Notes: generated by a model from the letters alone, not told the origin. Numbered from the stretch's first letter, positions 1-7,072 are shown. The stretch is DNA of 38,163 bases from Pseudomonadota bacterium (GCA_023430315.1 JAEZAW010000110.1:1-38163), one strand, 5' to 3'. Numbers and translations: made by a program.

Positions 1-139
1 CCTCTATTATCTGATCCTCGCCAGTTTTCTGGCTGTCCACAAGCCATTCGGAGGCGACCTCCTCGCCGCGCTTGAAGACGACCTTGAACGGATATTCCTC
101 ATCATCGCTGGGGATGACGTCTCCAGTGACATACACCAT
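1..139 (-). CDS. Small acidic-tail protein, copy A (partial, 3' end outside window)
   Basis: The first 46 codons of a protein that is nearly identical to the complete 75-residue protein at 27946-28173. It starts MVYVTGDVIPSDDEEYPFKV, behind an AGGAGG ribosome site placed 8 bases upstream of the ATG. The window edge cuts off the coding end, so the Asp/Glu run seen in copy B is not visible here. It is divergent from the PHA granule-region gene at 356, with about 215 bp between them, the same arrangement as in copy B. Function unknown; no catalytic motif is visible. It is probably a small soluble cytoplasmic protein. Confidence 0.75.
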   Translation of the reverse strand, partial: MVYVTGDVIPSDDEEYPFKVVFKRGEEVASEWLVDSQKTGEDQIIE

Positions 140-300
140 CTCGATTTCCTCCTGGTGAGTGAGCCTCGGCCCGCTGTTGGCTGGCGCGAGCTTCCACAAG
201 GGCAGAAGTCTGAAAAGCCGAATGAGGTTCCCAGGTTCGAGCCGAGCGTACTTAAGCGGCGGTCTGTGCTGAGCTTGATTGTCAAACGCGTACCGTTTCA

Positions 301-325
301 GGAACTTGTGCTCACGTGCCCCGTT
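301..325 (+). promoter_or_regulatory. Sigma-EcfG-type promoter for PHA copy A
   Basis: GGAAC (301-305), a 16-base spacer and CGTT (322-325), about 30 bases before the ATG at 356. This is an exact match to the alphaproteobacterial general-stress sigma factor consensus GGAAC-N16/17-CGTT. It is conserved in the duplicate at 28335-28359. Confidence 0.75.
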
Positions 326-355
326 GAGCATAGCGATACGCCTGGCAAGGCTCTC

Positions 356-676
356 ATGGATCCGTTAGTCGTCACCGTCTCCCATTCGCTCGCCAAAGAC
401 GAGGTCATTCGCCGACTGAAACCGGCACTTGGCCGCGCGGTTCAGATGTTCCCCGTCCTCAGCCTGGAGCAGGAACACTGGTCGGACGACCGCATGGACT
501 TTCGCGTCAAGGCTTTTGGCCAGTTTGCGACGGGCAACGTCCTCGTGGGCGATAAGGACGTGCGCACCTGGCCCGGCTTCGCTACGCTCTTCGCCTTCTT
601 GCGGCGGTCGGTGGACAGCGAGCGTCCGACGTCGTCGCTCTCATTGAGCCGCCCCTTGGCGTCGCGCCGCACATAG
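356..676 (+). pseudogene. PHA granule-region protein (PF09650-like), copy A, 3' end lost by fusion
   Basis: Residues 1 to about 70 match the complete 101-residue polyhydroxyalkanoic-acid system protein at 28402-28707, starting MDPLVVTVSHSLAKDEVIRR. After GDKDVR the family's C-terminal segment (a LPWLLAKF motif and a final LLEKK) is missing. It is replaced by about 35 residues that are simply the antisense translation of the small basic gene on the minus strand. The breakpoint lies near 564-570. The promoter and start are intact, so a chimeric protein could be made, but the conserved C-terminus is gone. Family members are associated with PHA granules or the pha locus; function is poorly defined. 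Confidence 0.75.
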
Positions 677-720
677 CGCTTGTCGCCTTTGGGCTCGATC
701 AATTCGCGTTTGCCGGCCAT
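442..720 (-). pseudogene. Small basic Lys/Arg-rich protein, copy A, fused at its 3' end
   Basis: Residues 1 to about 51 (MAGKRELIEPKGDKRYVRRD onward) match the complete 59-residue protein at 36165-36344, including its DDVGRSLSTDRRKKAK segment. After PGQ the reading frame runs into the antisense of the PHA gene and picks up about 40 foreign residues before a stop at 442. A good ribosome site (AAGGAGG, 8 bases) precedes the ATG. The native protein would be about 59 residues, highly basic, and possibly nucleic-acid binding (inference from composition only). This gene and the PHA gene converge on the same deletion joint, so both lost their 3' ends in one event. Confidence 0.7.
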
Positions 721-907
721 GGCGAGGGCCTCCTTACTCAAGTTCGTTGCGGGCCGTCATAGCCCCCCACTTGGACTTGATCTGCAGTGCCCGGCGAGGA
801 AAGCGCGGGGATTGGCGCACGCGCTACTCACTCGCCGGGCTGTGACCGCGTCTAAGTTCCCTCTCCGTGTTTCGATTTTTTTTTTGCCCTGCGAAAATGC
901 GGACGCC

Positions 908-933
908 GGAACATCGAGCGGACCGCCGACGTT
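908..933 (+). promoter_or_regulatory. Sigma-EcfG-type promoter for csbD-like gene
   Basis: GGAAC (908-912), a 17-base spacer, then CGTT (930-933). The -10 element ends 38 bases before the ATG at 972, a normal leader length. Exact match to the EcfG consensus. Confidence 0.75.
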
Positions 934-971
934 GTGCAAACGAACCGCATCGACGGTTTGCCAGCTACAGG

Positions 972-1181
972 ATGAGCGTCATGGATTGGGATCGGATTGA
1001 AGGCAATTGGAAGCACTTCACCGGCAAGGTGAAGGAGAAGTGGGGCGACCTGACCGACGACGATATCGCCAAGATCAATGGCAAGCGCGAGCAGCTCGAA
1101 GGCGTGCTCCAGAACCGGTACGGCTACGCCAAGGATAAGGCGCGCGAGGAAGTCGATATGTGGTCTCGCGACCTCAAGTAG
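972..1181 (+). CDS. CsbD family stress-response protein
   Basis: A 69-residue protein of the CsbD family (small, hydrophilic, induced by general stress; molecular function unknown). The family signature is visible at the N-terminus as DRIEGNWKHFTGKVKEKWG, followed by a second amphipathic segment ending AREEVDMWSRDLK. Translation may begin at 972 or at the second ATG at 981; family members usually begin just before the DRIEGNW motif, so both fit. It is preceded by an exact EcfG-type promoter and followed by a strong intrinsic terminator, so it is a single-gene unit. Confidence 0.9.
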   Translation: MSVMDWDRIEGNWKHFTGKVKEKWGDLTDDDIAKINGKREQLEGVLQNRYGYAKDKAREEVDMWSRDLK

Positions 1182-1200
1182 TCCTCGGTGTCTGAGGAGC

Positions 1201-1229
1201 AAAAGCCCGGTTTGTACCGGGCTTTTGTC
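1201..1229 (+). terminator. Intrinsic terminator after csbD-like gene
   Basis: A perfect 10-bp stem, AAAAGCCCGG (1201-1210) with CCGGGCTTTT (1217-1226), and a 6-base loop. The stem's own T run continues into TTTTGT. It lies 20 bases after the stop codon. Confidence 0.85.
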
Positions 1230-1317
1230 ATATCTGCGCTCGTCTGTTGCCCTGTGGCGACATACGACTCGGCCTCCCCGCCTCTACGATAGCCTCCGTA
1301 ATAGGCTGGGGGCAGAT

Positions 1318-1680
1318 ATGAAGGCGACACGAGAAGCAGCATCACTTCTCCGCACGACGGTCACGAAAGACGGAGACCTGGACCTGCTAGTGATCGACGC
1401 AACCGGCAAGGAAAGCAGGCTGCGCCTCACCGCGGATACGGCGTCGAGTCTATTTAAGGTTCTTGCGGAATTCACGTCGAGGGCCTCGGCAGGCGACACT
1501 CTTACCAAGAGGCCTAATGGATTCGCGGTGGGAACCGGACGTTTCGAGCGCGTTGTTTTGTTGCGCTTCGAAGATGATGCGCCTTACGCTCTTCGCCCGG
1601 AAGACGCTATCGAACTTGCCGAAGCGCTCACCGAACAGACAGAAACGGTGGTCTCGCGGCCGGAGCAGGTCCTCCAATAA
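1318..1680 (+). CDS. Hypothetical protein, 120 residues
   Basis: Starts MKATREAASLLRTTVTKDGD with a purine-rich GGGGG stretch 7-8 bases before the ATG. Codon use has strong third-position GC, so this is a real gene. The protein is mixed alpha/beta in appearance, with a repeated pattern of short hydrophobic strands (DLDLLVIDATG, RVVLLRFEDD), and has no membrane segment or recognisable catalytic motif. It stands alone between the csbD terminator and a convergent DUF4112 gene. I do not recognise the family. Confidence 0.65.
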   Translation: MKATREAASLLRTTVTKDGDLDLLVIDATGKESRLRLTADTASSLFKVLAEFTSRASAGDTLTKRPNGFAVGTGRFERVVLLRFEDDAPYALRPEDAIELAEALTEQTETVVSRPEQVLQ

Positions 1681-1738
1681 CGTCGAGGCTATAGAGTTCG
1701 GATGGATCAATCCGCGCGTGGGCGCACTAGTGGCCCCG

Positions 1739-2140
1739 TCAATCTATCCGGACCGCCTCACCCTCGATGACGGGTCCTGTCCGTCTAGCATAGCCTTTCT
1801 TTTCCAGATGCCGGCGGAGCAGGGCCATGTTCTTCATGTTGGCTCGGAACATCACGTCAAAGACATCGCCGGCAAGAGGGATCGCGCCAACCGCGGTATC
1901 GAGAAAAGCATTTCCGACCATCCGGGCCATCACCCATCTCGACACGCCGAGCTGCCGAGCCTCCCAGATCAGATAGCTCGAGATCAATCCCGAGATCACA
2001 TCGCCGATGCCGGGGATCAGCCCGATCAATCCATCGAGCCCAATGCGCGTGTTGGTGCCGGGAATCACAAGAGCGCCGTCCATCAACTTGGCAAGCGCTT
2101 CGAGCCGCGCGAGGGACTCCTCATGCGAACGGTCGGTCAT
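1739..2140 (-). CDS. DUF4112 family membrane protein
   Basis: A 133-residue protein matching the DUF4112 pattern. The N-terminal helix (residues 1-25) leads to GLIGLIPGIGDVISGLISSY (about 37-56) and a second hydrophobic stretch around AVGAIPLAGDVFDVMFRANM (about 85-104), with the repeated small-residue PGIGD/PLAGD motif. The C-terminus is charged. The ATG overlaps the stop of the upstream GlsB gene by four bases (ATGA at 2137-2140), so the two are translationally coupled and share the EcfG-type promoter at 2430. Biochemical role unknown; the context points to envelope stress. Confidence 0.88.
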   Translation of the reverse strand: MTDRSHEESLARLEALAKLMDGALVIPGTNTRIGLDGLIGLIPGIGDVISGLISSYLIWEARQLGVSRWVMARMVGNAFLDTAVGAIPLAGDVFDVMFRANMKNMALLRRHLEKKGYARRTGPVIEGEAVRID

Positions 2141-2397
2141 GACAATGGGCGGGATCTGCGCGCGCCGCCGAAGACCGCAAGAAGGATAATGGCGCCTATT
2201 GTCGCCACCGCGATGGAAGCGAGATTGAGACCTTCATCATAGCGAAGGCCGAGCAGCGAAGTCGTGAGAAATCCGCCGACCAGAGCCCCGATAACTCCGA
2301 CGGTGAGATTGGTGATCAGGCCATGATTTCGGCCCATGATGCGCTCAGCGAGCCACCCGGCGACAATGCCAACGACGATGCAGGCGATAACGTTCAT
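2137..2397 (-). CDS. GlsB/YeaQ/YmgE family stress membrane protein
   Basis: An 86-residue protein with three hydrophobic segments and the family's glycine-rich packing motifs: an N-terminal IVVGIVAGWLAERIMG, a central TVGVIGALVGGFL, and a C-terminal ASIAVATIGAIILLAVF. Members are small inner-membrane proteins induced under general stress; the old name transglycosylase-associated protein does not imply enzyme activity. It is the first gene of a two-gene operon with the DUF4112 gene, driven by an exact EcfG-type promoter. Confidence 0.92.
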   Translation of the reverse strand: MNVIACIVVGIVAGWLAERIMGRNHGLITNLTVGVIGALVGGFLTTSLLGLRYDEGLNLASIAVATIGAIILLAVFGGARRSRPLS

Positions 2398-2429
2398 TCT
2401 TCCACACCAGCTCCATAGACGCTTTGGTC

Positions 2430-2454
2430 AACGGCAGACACGGACGCAAGTTCC
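2430..2454 (-). promoter_or_regulatory. Sigma-EcfG-type promoter for glsB-DUF4112 operon
   Basis: On the minus strand GGAAC (2454-2450), a 16-base spacer and CGTT (2433-2430). The -10 element lies 32 bases before the GlsB start at 2397. Exact consensus match. Confidence 0.75.
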
Positions 2455-2582
2455 TCATCGAGAGCGCTCGCCGAAGCAGATGAAATTCGCCGGCGACGCG
2501 ATGCCCCTATTGTCGACCTTGCACCCGTGCTCGTGCGCTGCCCTATCGTTGCCGCCCTCCGACTTCAATCGCGGGCGGGACC

Positions 2583-2813
2583 TTATTTGCGCTGCGTCGA
2601 GCCCGGATTGATGTTCTTCGCGTCACCGGGCTTCTTCTGGTTCTGTCCCGGCGCGAAGTCCTTTCCCGTCTTGCTCTTATCCTTCTGCTGCTTCTGACCC
2701 GGTGTCATGCCGGTCTGGCCGGGCGCTGTTCCCGACTTCCCTGGGCTCGTGGTCTGCGCAGATGCGGGCACGGCCAATAGCAAGACGGAGATGGCGAGAG
2801 CTGTGATACGCAT
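2583..2813 (-). CDS. Small secreted Gln/Lys/Pro/Gly-rich protein
   Basis: A 76-residue protein with a clear Sec signal peptide: MRITALAISVLLLAVPASAQ, cleavage expected after ASA at about residue 19. The mature part is low-complexity and hydrophilic, rich in PGQ, KSKTGK and GQNQKKPG repeats. GGAGG lies 5 bases before the ATG. An exact EcfG-type promoter sits 36 bases further upstream. Small exported proteins of this kind are common in Bradyrhizobium and unassigned. It is probably periplasmic and stress-induced. Confidence 0.8.
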   Translation of the reverse strand: MRITALAISVLLLAVPASAQTTSPGKSGTAPGQTGMTPGQKQQKDKSKTGKDFAPGQNQKKPGDAKNINPGSTQRK

Positions 2814-2848
2814 TTGGACCTCCAAGGTTATCACCTGTGGTGACCCAG

Positions 2849-2873
2849 AACGCGACGAACTACGTATTGTTCC
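2849..2873 (-). promoter_or_regulatory. Sigma-EcfG-type promoter for the small secreted protein
   Basis: On the minus strand GGAAC (2873-2869), a 16-base spacer and CGTT (2852-2849), 36 bases before the ATG at 2813. Exact consensus match. Confidence 0.75.
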
Positions 2874-2932
2874 TGGAGGCTTGCGAACGTCTGCGCTTGA
2901 GCTGATCGAACGGTGAGTTCTGAATATCGCCC

Positions 2933-3676
2933 TTAGGATCGCCACAGCGTGTAGCGAGCGCCGTAGCGCGCGACCAAATCACGCTCCTCATACCGCATGG
3001 CAATAAGCACGTAGAGGCTCAAGCCGACGGCGAGCAGCAGGTGGCCGATAGTCATGCGCGGCGCCGCCCATATTGCTGCGAGGACGCCGACATACATGGG
3101 ATGACTCAGCCATTGGTAGATGCCTCGTGTCTTCAGTGGCGTCTGAGTAGTCGGGCGCCCCTCCGTCCAGGCGCGCATTTGCTTGAGGCCTAGGAGCTCG
3201 AATATTCCGAAGGACCAAGCGCCAAGAAAGAGGACGAGCCAACCAGCAGCGAAAACAGCCAAGGTCGCCTGGTGCCAAAACCCTCGGCCGACATTCCAGA
3301 CCTCAATCGCGATTGGCTGCCAGAAGATGATGAGAGCAAACAGGCTAAAGTTGGCCATATGGACGTAGGTGCAGCGCTCGAACGCTGCAGGCAGACGGCT
3401 CATCACGCGCTCCTTGAACCAAGGTCGGGCCATAAGAGAGTGCTGCAAGCCGAATAGGGCGATCAATCCAACGTCGACGACCGCCGCCAACCAGAGATTG
3501 CCGACAAATCCCCCATGATCCACGGTTGGAAGTGGCCAGTGCTCGAGCACTCTGCGAGGAGACGATAGGAAGATGGCGAAGCAAATCCAGAACGCCCACA
3601 TGATGGCGATACCCGACCATGCGTAAGCTGAACCCCAGGTGGGGCGACCAATGAATACAGGTGATTGTGCAGCCAT
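2933..3676 (-). CDS. Membrane methyltransferase, MddA/NnrU-like
   Basis: A 247-residue polytopic membrane protein with about five to six hydrophobic segments. Family marks: FGLQHSLMARPWFK in the first third, then WLSHPMYVGVLAAIWAAPRM, then MRYEERDLVARYG near the C-terminus. This layout is that of methanethiol S-methyltransferase MddA, which turns methanethiol into dimethyl sulfide with SAM, and of the related NnrU and isoprenylcysteine methyltransferase families. Sequence alone cannot fix the substrate. I chose the ATG at 3676 (MAAQSPVFIG, GGGG just upstream); a TTG at 3712 would add 12 residues. A weak GGAAC-N17-TGTT lies too close to this start to be convincing. Confidence 0.75.
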   Translation of the reverse strand: MAAQSPVFIGRPTWGSAYAWSGIAIMWAFWICFAIFLSSPRRVLEHWPLPTVDHGGFVGNLWLAAVVDVGLIALFGLQHSLMARPWFKERVMSRLPAAFERCTYVHMANFSLFALIIFWQPIAIEVWNVGRGFWHQATLAVFAAGWLVLFLGAWSFGIFELLGLKQMRAWTEGRPTTQTPLKTRGIYQWLSHPMYVGVLAAIWAAPRMTIGHLLLAVGLSLYVLIAMRYEERDLVARYGARYTLWRS

Positions 3677-3755
3677 GCCCCGATAACACGACCGCAGCAA
3701 GGGGAGTTCCAAGAAGCGAGTTCACTACAGTTTGGCAAGCTGCTACACGTCGAGC

Positions 3756-4463
3756 ATGTGCGGACGCGTCTTTGTCAAATCCTCGTTTGCCGAGCTTATG
3801 GCCGCCTTCGCCGACGTGCGGCGGGGCGACAATCTTTCCAATCTCGAGCTCGGGCCTCGCCACAATGGCGCTCCGTCGCTCATCTATCCAATCATTGTGC
3901 GTGACGCGCACTCTGTGCGTGGTGCATTCACGGAGGCCCGATGGGGATTGGTCCCCTCCTGGGTCAAAGAGGCTAAGCCCAAGGTGCAGCCGGCGAACGC
4001 GCGCTGCGAGTCGATCAAGACCAATGGCATGTTCCGTGGTGCCTACCGCTCACGGCGCTGCCTGGTGCCCGTCGACGGCTATTTCGAGTGGAAGGCGACG
4101 AAGGGCATCAAGCAGCCGTACGCGCTCGCCATGACGGACGGCAAGCCCTTCTGTCTCGCGGGAATCTGGGAGAGCCGCCCTGATCCCGCTCTGCGGCCAG
4201 GCACGGAGCCGAAGACGTTTGCCATCGTAACTTGCACACCCAACGATCTCGTCGCGACCATCCACGACCGGATGCCGCTGATCCTACACGAGAAGGACTA
4301 CGCGCGCTGGCTCAGCGAGGAGCCGGATCCTGCCGATCTCATGGTGCCGTTCCCGAGCGGGCTGATGAAGATCTGGCCGGTGAGTACGCGCGTCAACAAT
4401 GTGCGCAACCAGGAAGCCGACTTGCTTGATCCGATCGAGCACGAGGAACCAAGCCTCCTGTGA
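3756..4463 (+). CDS. SOS response-associated peptidase (SRAP; YedK/HMCES-type), copy A
   Basis: A 235-residue SRAP protein that crosslinks to abasic sites in single-stranded DNA through the N-terminal cysteine exposed after Met removal. All key residues are present: Cys2 (MCGRVF), Asn81 in ANARCES, Glu111 in GYFEW and His170 in IHDRMP. I place the start at the Met-Cys ATG rather than at an upstream ATG that would bury Cys2. The stop overlaps the start of the next gene (TGATG), so the two are coupled. A second copy at 37652 is frameshifted, and a third is reduced to its last codons at 8624. Confidence 0.95.
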   Translation: MCGRVFVKSSFAELMAAFADVRRGDNLSNLELGPRHNGAPSLIYPIIVRDAHSVRGAFTEARWGLVPSWVKEAKPKVQPANARCESIKTNGMFRGAYRSRRCLVPVDGYFEWKATKGIKQPYALAMTDGKPFCLAGIWESRPDPALRPGTEPKTFAIVTCTPNDLVATIHDRMPLILHEKDYARWLSEEPDPADLMVPFPSGLMKIWPVSTRVNNVRNQEADLLDPIEHEEPSLL

Positions 4464-4648
4464 TGAACGACAAGACATCCGAACAGACCGCCGACAACGG
4501 CGCTATGGCCATTCCGGACGGCACTCAGTTCGTCATCGTTGATCTCGGCCGCGACAACGACTTAGTGCAGATCGAGTTCATGCTGGACGGTAAACTGATG
4601 CGTGCCTGGGTGCCGGCATCGCACCTCGAGCGAATTATGCCCAACTGA
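4463..4648 (+). CDS. Small SRAP-linked protein, copy 1
   Basis: A 61-residue protein starting MNDKTSEQTADNGAMAIPDG. Its start overlaps the SRAP stop codon (TGATG), which implies translational coupling. The family pattern, shared with the proteins at 6464 and 8695, is IPxGT-xxVIVDL-xxxN-xVxxEF-xxDGKxMRxWV-xASHxExM. It is predicted as a small beta-rich soluble fold with no cysteines. I do not recognise a named family. Its tie to SRAP in two places suggests a role near DNA-damage processing, which is inference. Confidence 0.75.
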   Translation: MNDKTSEQTADNGAMAIPDGTQFVIVDLGRDNDLVQIEFMLDGKLMRAWVPASHLERIMPN

Positions 4649-4735
4649 CTAACTGACGGGTTGTGAGCGAGGCTATAGGCCTCATTGCGGTCAGCGCCAC
4701 AACATCACCGAGGCAACTACGCTGGACGCTTCAGG

Positions 4736-4785
4736 CGCAGAGGTTCGGGTCGCTTGACGGTAAATTGACGCGCGCTTGGGTAGTC
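4736..4785 (+). pseudogene. Remnant of the SRAP-linked small gene
   Basis: About 50 bases resemble the middle of the small gene at 4463: they translate to LDGKLTRAWV against LDGKLMRAWV in the intact copy. Flanking sequence does not match. It lies just before the putative graspetide genes, so the family brackets that pair. Confidence 0.5.
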
Positions 4786-4871
4786 TCCGTTAAGTCGCTC
4801 GCGTTCGCGGCCAATGAAGCTCTTCGTGCTTTTTACGGGGATAGTATTTCGATATTCAAAGGAGCGTTGCA

Positions 4872-5384
4872 ATGCCTAGCGTCGAAGAATTTGTCCAAGC
4901 GAATCCATCCTTAAGCAAGGATGAACCCGCCGCGCCACCTAGCGCCGATGACCTGCGGCTTCTGGTCGAATTGATCGAGATCACGCCCGAAGTGGTGAGC
5001 TTCGCTTACGCGGGGATCGCATACTCAATTGCTCGCAGCCGCGTATCTGATGTCTCGCTCCTCCCTCAACCCCATGGCCCCGGCAGCAGCAGCTTTCTTA
5101 GCCCACCGTACGTGATCCTCACCATCAGTCATAACGCCCAGTTGAACACAATCCATTCCATCGCCGCTGCTGATCTGGTCTCTGCCGTTCCGTTCAGCAT
5201 GCTGAATCAGCTGGAACCGATACCGTGCAGCACGCGCCCGAGCGAGCGCGAGAAGGAGTGGATGTCGAAGACTGGATACAACACCGCAGCGCTTAGGGAC
5301 GTTGGCTTCTCAAGCAATAGCGGAAGCATGAGTGGCGGAGCTTATGATGACTCCAAGTTGGATGATTGGTGCCACCCGATCTAG
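4872..5384 (+). CDS. Putative graspetide (ATP-grasp RiPP) precursor, 170 residues
   Basis: AGGAG precedes the ATG by 7-8 bases, and the gene ends 9 bases before the ATP-grasp ligase gene, so the two form an operon. Residues 1-130 are a folded-looking, mostly hydrophobic leader or carrier domain. The last 25 residues are different: a Ser-rich block SSNSGSMS (147-154), then DD (159-160), Lys162 and DD (164-165), ending CHPI. Clustered Ser/Thr or Lys nucleophiles next to Asp/Glu are what graspetide ligases join into omega-ester or omega-amide links. I do not recognise the protein family. The assignment rests on position and tail composition. It could instead be a substrate or partner protein that is not matured into a peptide. 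Confidence 0.5.
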   Translation: MPSVEEFVQANPSLSKDEPAAPPSADDLRLLVELIEITPEVVSFAYAGIAYSIARSRVSDVSLLPQPHGPGSSSFLSPPYVILTISHNAQLNTIHSIAAADLVSAVPFSMLNQLEPIPCSTRPSEREKEWMSKTGYNTAALRDVGFSSNSGSMSGGAYDDSKLDDWCHPI

Positions 5385-5393
5385 TGACGACCG

Positions 5394-6347
5394 ATGAGCA
5401 CTGCAGTTATCGTAGCGCGGTCCGATGATTTACATGCTCACGCTGTCAAGGTCGCGATCGAGCGGCTCGGCGGCAATCCATACATTCTCGATGTGCAAGA
5501 ATTCACTGCCTCGTATGACTTGCTCGCGACCATAGGCGGCAGTGGTTTCGACCTTCAAGTCTTGGGCCGTAGTGAGGCATCTCAGTCGCTACAGCTTGCC
5601 GACATATCCGGGCTTTGGTGGCGGAGGATCGCATATCCAATTGGTGAATACAGTGAGCGGGTAAAGACCAGTGCGCTCTCGGTTGCTCATGCCGAGCGCC
5701 AAGCAGCTCTTACAGGCACTCTTCATGGTCTCGTTGAAAATTCTTTCAATGATCCGGGCAAGAGCCGACAGGCTGCGCACAAGCCTGCTCAGTTGGCCCG
5801 CGCACAGGCCTTGGGATTGCGAGTTCCTGAGACCCTCATAACTAACGACCCTGTCGCCGTCAGAAATTTTCACGAACGAACGGGGGGTGAGACGGTCTAC
5901 AAAATGTTCCATCACCCCAGTGTCGGGATTTATGCAACTCGACGCCTTCGGCCCGAGGATCTCCTGTCGATTGACAGGTTGATTACGTGTCCGGCCATGT
6001 TCCAAGAGCGGATCAGGGGCGAATTCGACATTCGCGCCACGGTGGTCGGCGACAGGGTTTTTGCAGCTCGGATTGGGTTCGAGCCTTCAGAGGAGCTGAT
6101 CGACACGAGATTCGTGGAGACCGAAGTCACCCCCTGGACGTTACCCACCGACGTGGAGGCAGCCCTTATCCAACTGGTGGCTGATTTCGGGCTCGTCTAC
6201 AGCGCTGTCGATATGCGCTACTCCGATGACTTAGGGTACGTCTTCTTCGAGTCGAACCCCGAGGGGCAATATGCTTGGCTGGAGATAGAGGCGAACTTAC
6301 AAATAAGCCATGCCATAGCCAGCAGACTGTTGCGCAAGAAATGCTGA
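5394..6347 (+). CDS. MvdD/MvdC-type ATP-grasp ligase (graspetide synthetase family)
   Basis: A 317-residue protein with the MvdD architecture. An N-terminal pre-ATP-grasp domain (about 1-115) carries the typical WWRR at 75-78. The linker NDPGKS (119-124) and Lys130 follow, then the ATP-grasp fold with VPETLITNDP (144-153), YK at 169-170, FQERI (203-207), DIR (212-214), VVGD (217-220), DMR (273-275) and the metal/ATP site ESNPEGQ with Glu286 and Asn288. Family enzymes activate Asp/Glu side chains as acyl phosphates and join them to Ser/Thr or Lys of a precursor. Its partner is probably the upstream 170-residue protein. No transporter, protease or acetyltransferase gene lies nearby. The region looks less GC-rich than its neighbours, consistent with transfer. 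Confidence 0.87.
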   Translation: MSTAVIVARSDDLHAHAVKVAIERLGGNPYILDVQEFTASYDLLATIGGSGFDLQVLGRSEASQSLQLADISGLWWRRIAYPIGEYSERVKTSALSVAHAERQAALTGTLHGLVENSFNDPGKSRQAAHKPAQLARAQALGLRVPETLITNDPVAVRNFHERTGGETVYKMFHHPSVGIYATRRLRPEDLLSIDRLITCPAMFQERIRGEFDIRATVVGDRVFAARIGFEPSEELIDTRFVETEVTPWTLPTDVEAALIQLVADFGLVYSAVDMRYSDDLGYVFFESNPEGQYAWLEIEANLQISHAIASRLLRKKC

Positions 6348-6463
6348 GTGGCCCGTTACTATTGGGCCAATGGAAATCTGACCAATCTCGACTCGCGTCA
6401 AATGGCGAAATCAAGAAGTCGTCTACTCGAGCCATAGGAGCCGGCGCGACTCGAGCCAGCCCC

Positions 6464-6679
6464 ATGAGTGATGCTGACACGTTTGTTATCCCCGAGGGCA
6501 CGCAGATCATCATCATCGATCTCGACTTCGAGAACGAAATGGTCCGCGTCGAATTCTCTGTTGACGGCAAGGTCATGCGACCATGGGTGTCAGCGTCGCA
6601 CTTCGAACAAATGCTTAGAAGCTTGGTTTGGCACACCGCACAGGAGCATTCGCAGGCATGGTTGCAATCCGCACGCTAG
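6464..6679 (+). CDS. Small SRAP-linked family protein, copy 2
   Basis: A 71-residue paralogue of the protein at 4463. It begins MSDADTFVIPEGTQIIIIDL and contains VDGKVMRPWVSASHFEQM, so the whole family core is intact; the C-terminus is about 15 residues longer. There is no SRAP gene in front of it: the preceding gene is the ATP-grasp ligase, 116 bp upstream. The nearest AGGAG is about 25 bases before the ATG, so initiation looks weak. It may be a displaced copy separated from its SRAP partner by the graspetide insertion. Confidence 0.65.
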   Translation: MSDADTFVIPEGTQIIIIDLDFENEMVRVEFSVDGKVMRPWVSASHFEQMLRSLVWHTAQEHSQAWLQSAR

Positions 6680-6784
6680 CATTCATGGCCGCTAGGCGAA
6701 CGTTTAGCTTCTCGCTGCGTGCCGCCTGTCCGCCGCAGCGGTCAGCACCTTCCACCTCTTTTACCGCTCCATTCTATCAGAACG

Positions 6785-6818
6785 CAAAACGCCGCCCACG
6801 CTTACACGTGAGCGGCGT
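6785..6818 (-). terminator. Intrinsic terminator after the membrane protein at 6836
   Basis: A long stem, ACGCCGCCCACG (6789-6800) with CGTGAGCGGCGT (6807-6818), pairs in two blocks around a CC/GA mismatch. On the minus strand it is followed by TTTTG. Confidence 0.65.
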
Positions 6819-6835
6819 CGATAGGTTCGGGTAGT

Positions 6836-7072
6836 TTACTTCGTTGCCGGCGTCGGCGGCGAAGCTGGCGTGGCGATGGGGGCCTGCGGGGCCGTCGTCC
6901 GCGACACGGTCGGGGTGTTGAGGCTATCGCCAAAGAACACGTAGAGGGCAGCAAGCAACGCGAAGGCGCCGATCGCGTAAGGCAAATAGCTGCCGGTAGT
7001 CCGAGGATCGTAGCGACCCATCGAGCCTGGTCGATTACCGGTACGATGGATGTCGGGATCATTTACGGCCAT
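6836..7072 (-). CDS. Small single-span membrane protein with Pro/Thr/Ala tail
   Basis: A 78-residue protein: a polar N-terminal region of about 30 residues (MAVNDPDIHRTGNRPGSMGR onward), one membrane span (YLPYAIGAFALLAALYVFFG), then a periplasmic Pro/Thr/Ala-rich tail. AGGAGG lies 5 bases before the ATG. An exact EcfG-type promoter lies 28 bases further up. It belongs with the similarly built proteins at 7279, 7527, 10934, 11171 and 37330. Function unknown; N-in C-out topology is inferred. Confidence 0.75.
   Translation of the reverse strand: MAVNDPDIHRTGNRPGSMGRYDPRTTGSYLPYAIGAFALLAALYVFFGDSLNTPTVSRTTAPQAPIATPASPPTPATK

Larger units (their letters stand above)
1..566. repeat. Dispersed duplication, copy A (partner 28035-28614)
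   Basis: Bases 1-566 match 28035-28614 with scattered substitutions and a small net insertion in copy B. The match covers the acidic-tail gene, the intergenic promoter region and most of the PHA granule-region gene. It stops abruptly near 564-570, where copy A joins an unrelated gene in the opposite orientation. Confidence 0.85.

Noticed and set aside
3680..3712. GGAAC-N17-TGTT as a promoter for the MddA-like gene
   Set aside because: It would place the transcription start at or inside the start codon.
4756..4800. TTGACG sequences before the graspetide genes as sigma-70 -35 elements
   Set aside because: They fall inside a gene remnant and no convincing -10 lies at the right distance.
5373..5384. 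C-terminal CHPI resembling a prenylation box on the putative precursor
   Set aside because: Bacteria of this kind do not use CAAX prenylation; treated as coincidence.
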